64,000 nt of DNA from Burkholderia sp. Bp8992. Its GTDB lineage: Bacteria; Pseudomonadota; Gammaproteobacteria; Burkholderiales; Burkholderiaceae. Shown here piece after piece: positions 62,642 through 64,000 of the stretch. Positions within the stretch are counted from its first letter, which is position 1; every line of letters starts with the position of its first letter. The stretch covers positions 124,001 to 188,000 of the forward strand of contig NZ_QTQI01000003.1 in assembly GCF_003853705.1 (NCBI RefSeq), read 5' to 3'. The position numbers and the translations under genes are program-made. Under the pieces are notes generated by a model, which did no database searches, was not told the DNA's origin, and saw nothing but the letters and a program-made list of their open reading frames with translations.

Positions 62642-63895
62642 ATGAAGCGACTCATCGTGATCGGCGCGCGCGCCACCGGCAGCAGCGTTGCGCTGGTCCG
62701 CGCCGCGCTGGCACGCCAGCTGGCCGTCACCGTCATCACCGCGCCCGGCCATCGTCTCGACGGCGTGTTTCCCGACGCCGTCGAGACCGTCAACCTCGAG
62801 CCCGATGCCGGCCGGCTCGCCGGCTGGCTGCGCACGCGCTTTCCCGGCGAACTCGATACGCTGCGCGTGACGACCGCCCACGACACCTATGCGCGCACCG
62901 CCGCGTGGGTTGCCGACGCGCTCGGCCTGCCCGGCCCCGACGCGCGGCACGTCGCGCACGCGGTATCGAAATCGAACCAGAAGGCGCTGCTCGCCGCGCA
63001 CGGCATCCCGGCCGCCCGGTTCGTCACGGGCACGCTGGCCGCGCCGGCAGCGCTTGCGGCCGCGGCCGATCCGCTGCGCCTTCCGGTCGTCGTCAAGCCG
63101 TCGGAAGGCTCGGCGAGCGATGGTGTGCGGCGCTGCGAGGACATCGCCGACGTACGAGCGCAGCTCGACGCGCTCGCGGTCGCGGCCGCGCAAGCCGACG
63201 CGCAGTCGCTCGCAAACGAACGCGTCGTGATCGAGGAATTCCTGAGCGGCAGCGAATACTGCGTCGAGTATTTCGACGGCCGCTATGTCGGCGCGCTGCG
63301 CAAGCTGAAGCGGCATGGCGCCGGTTTTCTCGAACGCGGCTATACGTCCGAACTCGATCTCGATGGCGACACGCTGCGCGCGCTGATCGACGTCGGCACG
63401 CGCGCGACCGCGGCGGCCGGGCTCACGTGGGGGCCCGTGCACCTCGACTGCATCGTGCACGACGGCGTGCCGCACGTGATCGAGCTGAATCCGCGCATCG
63501 CGGGCAGCTTCATCTGCGACATCGTGCGCGACGGGTACGGCTTCAACGTCGTCGAAGCACTGCTCGACAAGCTCGACGGGCGTGCGGTGACGATCCCCGA
63601 GCTGTTCGAGCCGCACGCGTATGCACGCGCCGAATTCCTGCTCGACAGCGATCCGAGCGCGTGGCGCTTCGCGCAGGCCGGCGAACTGAACGACGGCGCG
63701 GTCACGCTCAGTTACGGGCCTCAAGTGCTGCCCGATCGCGAACGGCGCGCGTTTCTTTATGTACGGGTTGCGTTGCCGGCTGCGCACGGTTCGGCGGAAC
63801 ACGCGGAATCGTCGGCCGAGCGCGGTGAGGTCGTACAGCCGACGCAGGCTGCGGCATCTTCTGATCTGGAGCCTTCAACCGGAAAGGTTGGCTGA
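62642..63895 (+). CDS. ATP-grasp ligase (second)
   Basis: The protein has 417 residues. LPVVVKPSEGSASDGVRRCE near residue 150 and SGSEYCVEYFDGRYVGALRK, then GPVHLDCIVHDGVPHVIELN with PRIAGSFICDIV, show an intact ATP-grasp fold of the carboxylate-amine ligase group. It is only distantly similar to the first ATP-grasp protein, so the two probably join different partners. The gene is 37 bases after the transporter gene. A Ser/Glu-rich tail (HGSAEHAESSAERGEVVQ) lies beyond the domain. Confidence 0.87.
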   Translation: MKRLIVIGARATGSSVALVRAALARQLAVTVITAPGHRLDGVFPDAVETVNLEPDAGRLAGWLRTRFPGELDTLRVTTAHDTYARTAAWVADALGLPGPDARHVAHAVSKSNQKALLAAHGIPAARFVTGTLAAPAALAAAADPLRLPVVVKPSEGSASDGVRRCEDIADVRAQLDALAVAAAQADAQSLANERVVIEEFLSGSEYCVEYFDGRYVGALRKLKRHGAGFLERGYTSELDLDGDTLRALIDVGTRATAAAGLTWGPVHLDCIVHDGVPHVIELNPRIAGSFICDIVRDGYGFNVVEALLDKLDGRAVTIPELFEPHAYARAEFLLDSDPSAWRFAQAGELNDGAVTLSYGPQVLPDRERRAFLYVRVALPAAHGSAEHAESSAERGEVVQPTQAAASSDLEPSTGKVG

Positions 63896-63916
63896 TACGT
63901 CATAGGGTGTTCCGGA

Positions 63917-64000
63917 ATGGCTGCGACGGTGCTTGAGCGCATCCGCGTCGCACTTCACGCGCAGTCACGCGCGCTGTTCGTCGATGTGCGCACGGATACG
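63917..64000 (+). CDS. Start of an unidentified gene (cut by window edge)
   Basis: An ATG at 63917 opens MAATVLERIRVALHAQSRAL and remains open for 28 codons to the window end. It is 21 bases after the second ATP-grasp stop and on the same strand, so it would be the next gene of the operon. The piece is too short to name a family. The upstream GGGTG is a weak ribosome site. Confidence 0.5.
   Translation, partial: MAATVLERIRVALHAQSRALFVDVRTDT

Overview
The window reads as a high-GC betaproteobacterium, most likely the Burkholderia cepacia complex and plausibly one of its accessory replicons. The pointers are the codon and base composition, an AidA/PixA-type protein beside a LecB-like lectin of the BC2L type with a CepR-like lux box upstream, and a Burkholderia-style Tad/Flp pilus locus. 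No rRNA, tRNA, CRISPR array, insertion sequence or replication origin was seen. Gene functions are inferred from sequence motifs and remembered family features; no database was searched.

Layout. (1) 1-5768: a sugar ABC importer operon (ATPase, binding protein, two permeases, start of a GH42 beta-galactosidase) on the minus strand, divergent from a LacI-type regulator; the intergenic region holds a near-perfect 22-bp operator and a 23-codon leader ORF. (2) 5943-18653: one 4236-residue autotransporter made mostly of about 36 beta-strand repeats. (3) 19385-22357: a two-subunit molybdenum hydroxylase of the isoquinoline-1-oxidoreductase type with an altered active-site motif. (4) 22439-28722: an AraC regulator divergent from a five-gene operon (dienelactone hydrolase-SnoaL fusion, SDR, styrene/indole monooxygenase, flavin reductase, outer-membrane channel) that resembles iif indole-oxidation clusters. 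(5) 28750-34747: three SPFH/HflK-HflC-like proteins translationally coupled to a P1B-type metal ATPase. (6) 35394-48354: a complete minus-strand Tad pilus locus with three Flp pilins. (7) 49404-53485: two GT87-type membrane glycosyltransferases with GtrB- and GtrA-like proteins. (8) 53788-55247: AidA and an AidA-LecB lectin fusion behind a lux box. (9) 55267-64000: an amino-acid binding protein, a clavaminate-synthase-like Fe(II)/2-oxoglutarate oxygenase, an MFS exporter, two ATP-grasp ligases, a LysR regulator, a BASS-type transporter and the start of another gene. This looks like a small peptide or modified amino-acid natural-product locus.

How the parts work together. The importer and GH42 enzyme probably feed galactoside use under LacI control. 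The AraC-controlled operon probably oxidises indole or a related aromatic. The autotransporter, Tad pili, glycosyltransferases and lectins are surface or community functions, the lectin pair probably under quorum sensing. The last cluster has no obvious described counterpart. A 9-mer, ATATCATTT, occurs in both of its AT-rich promoter regions and suggests one shared regulator. The strongest candidates for something undescribed are this ATP-grasp/oxygenase cluster and the SPFH-P1B-ATPase module.
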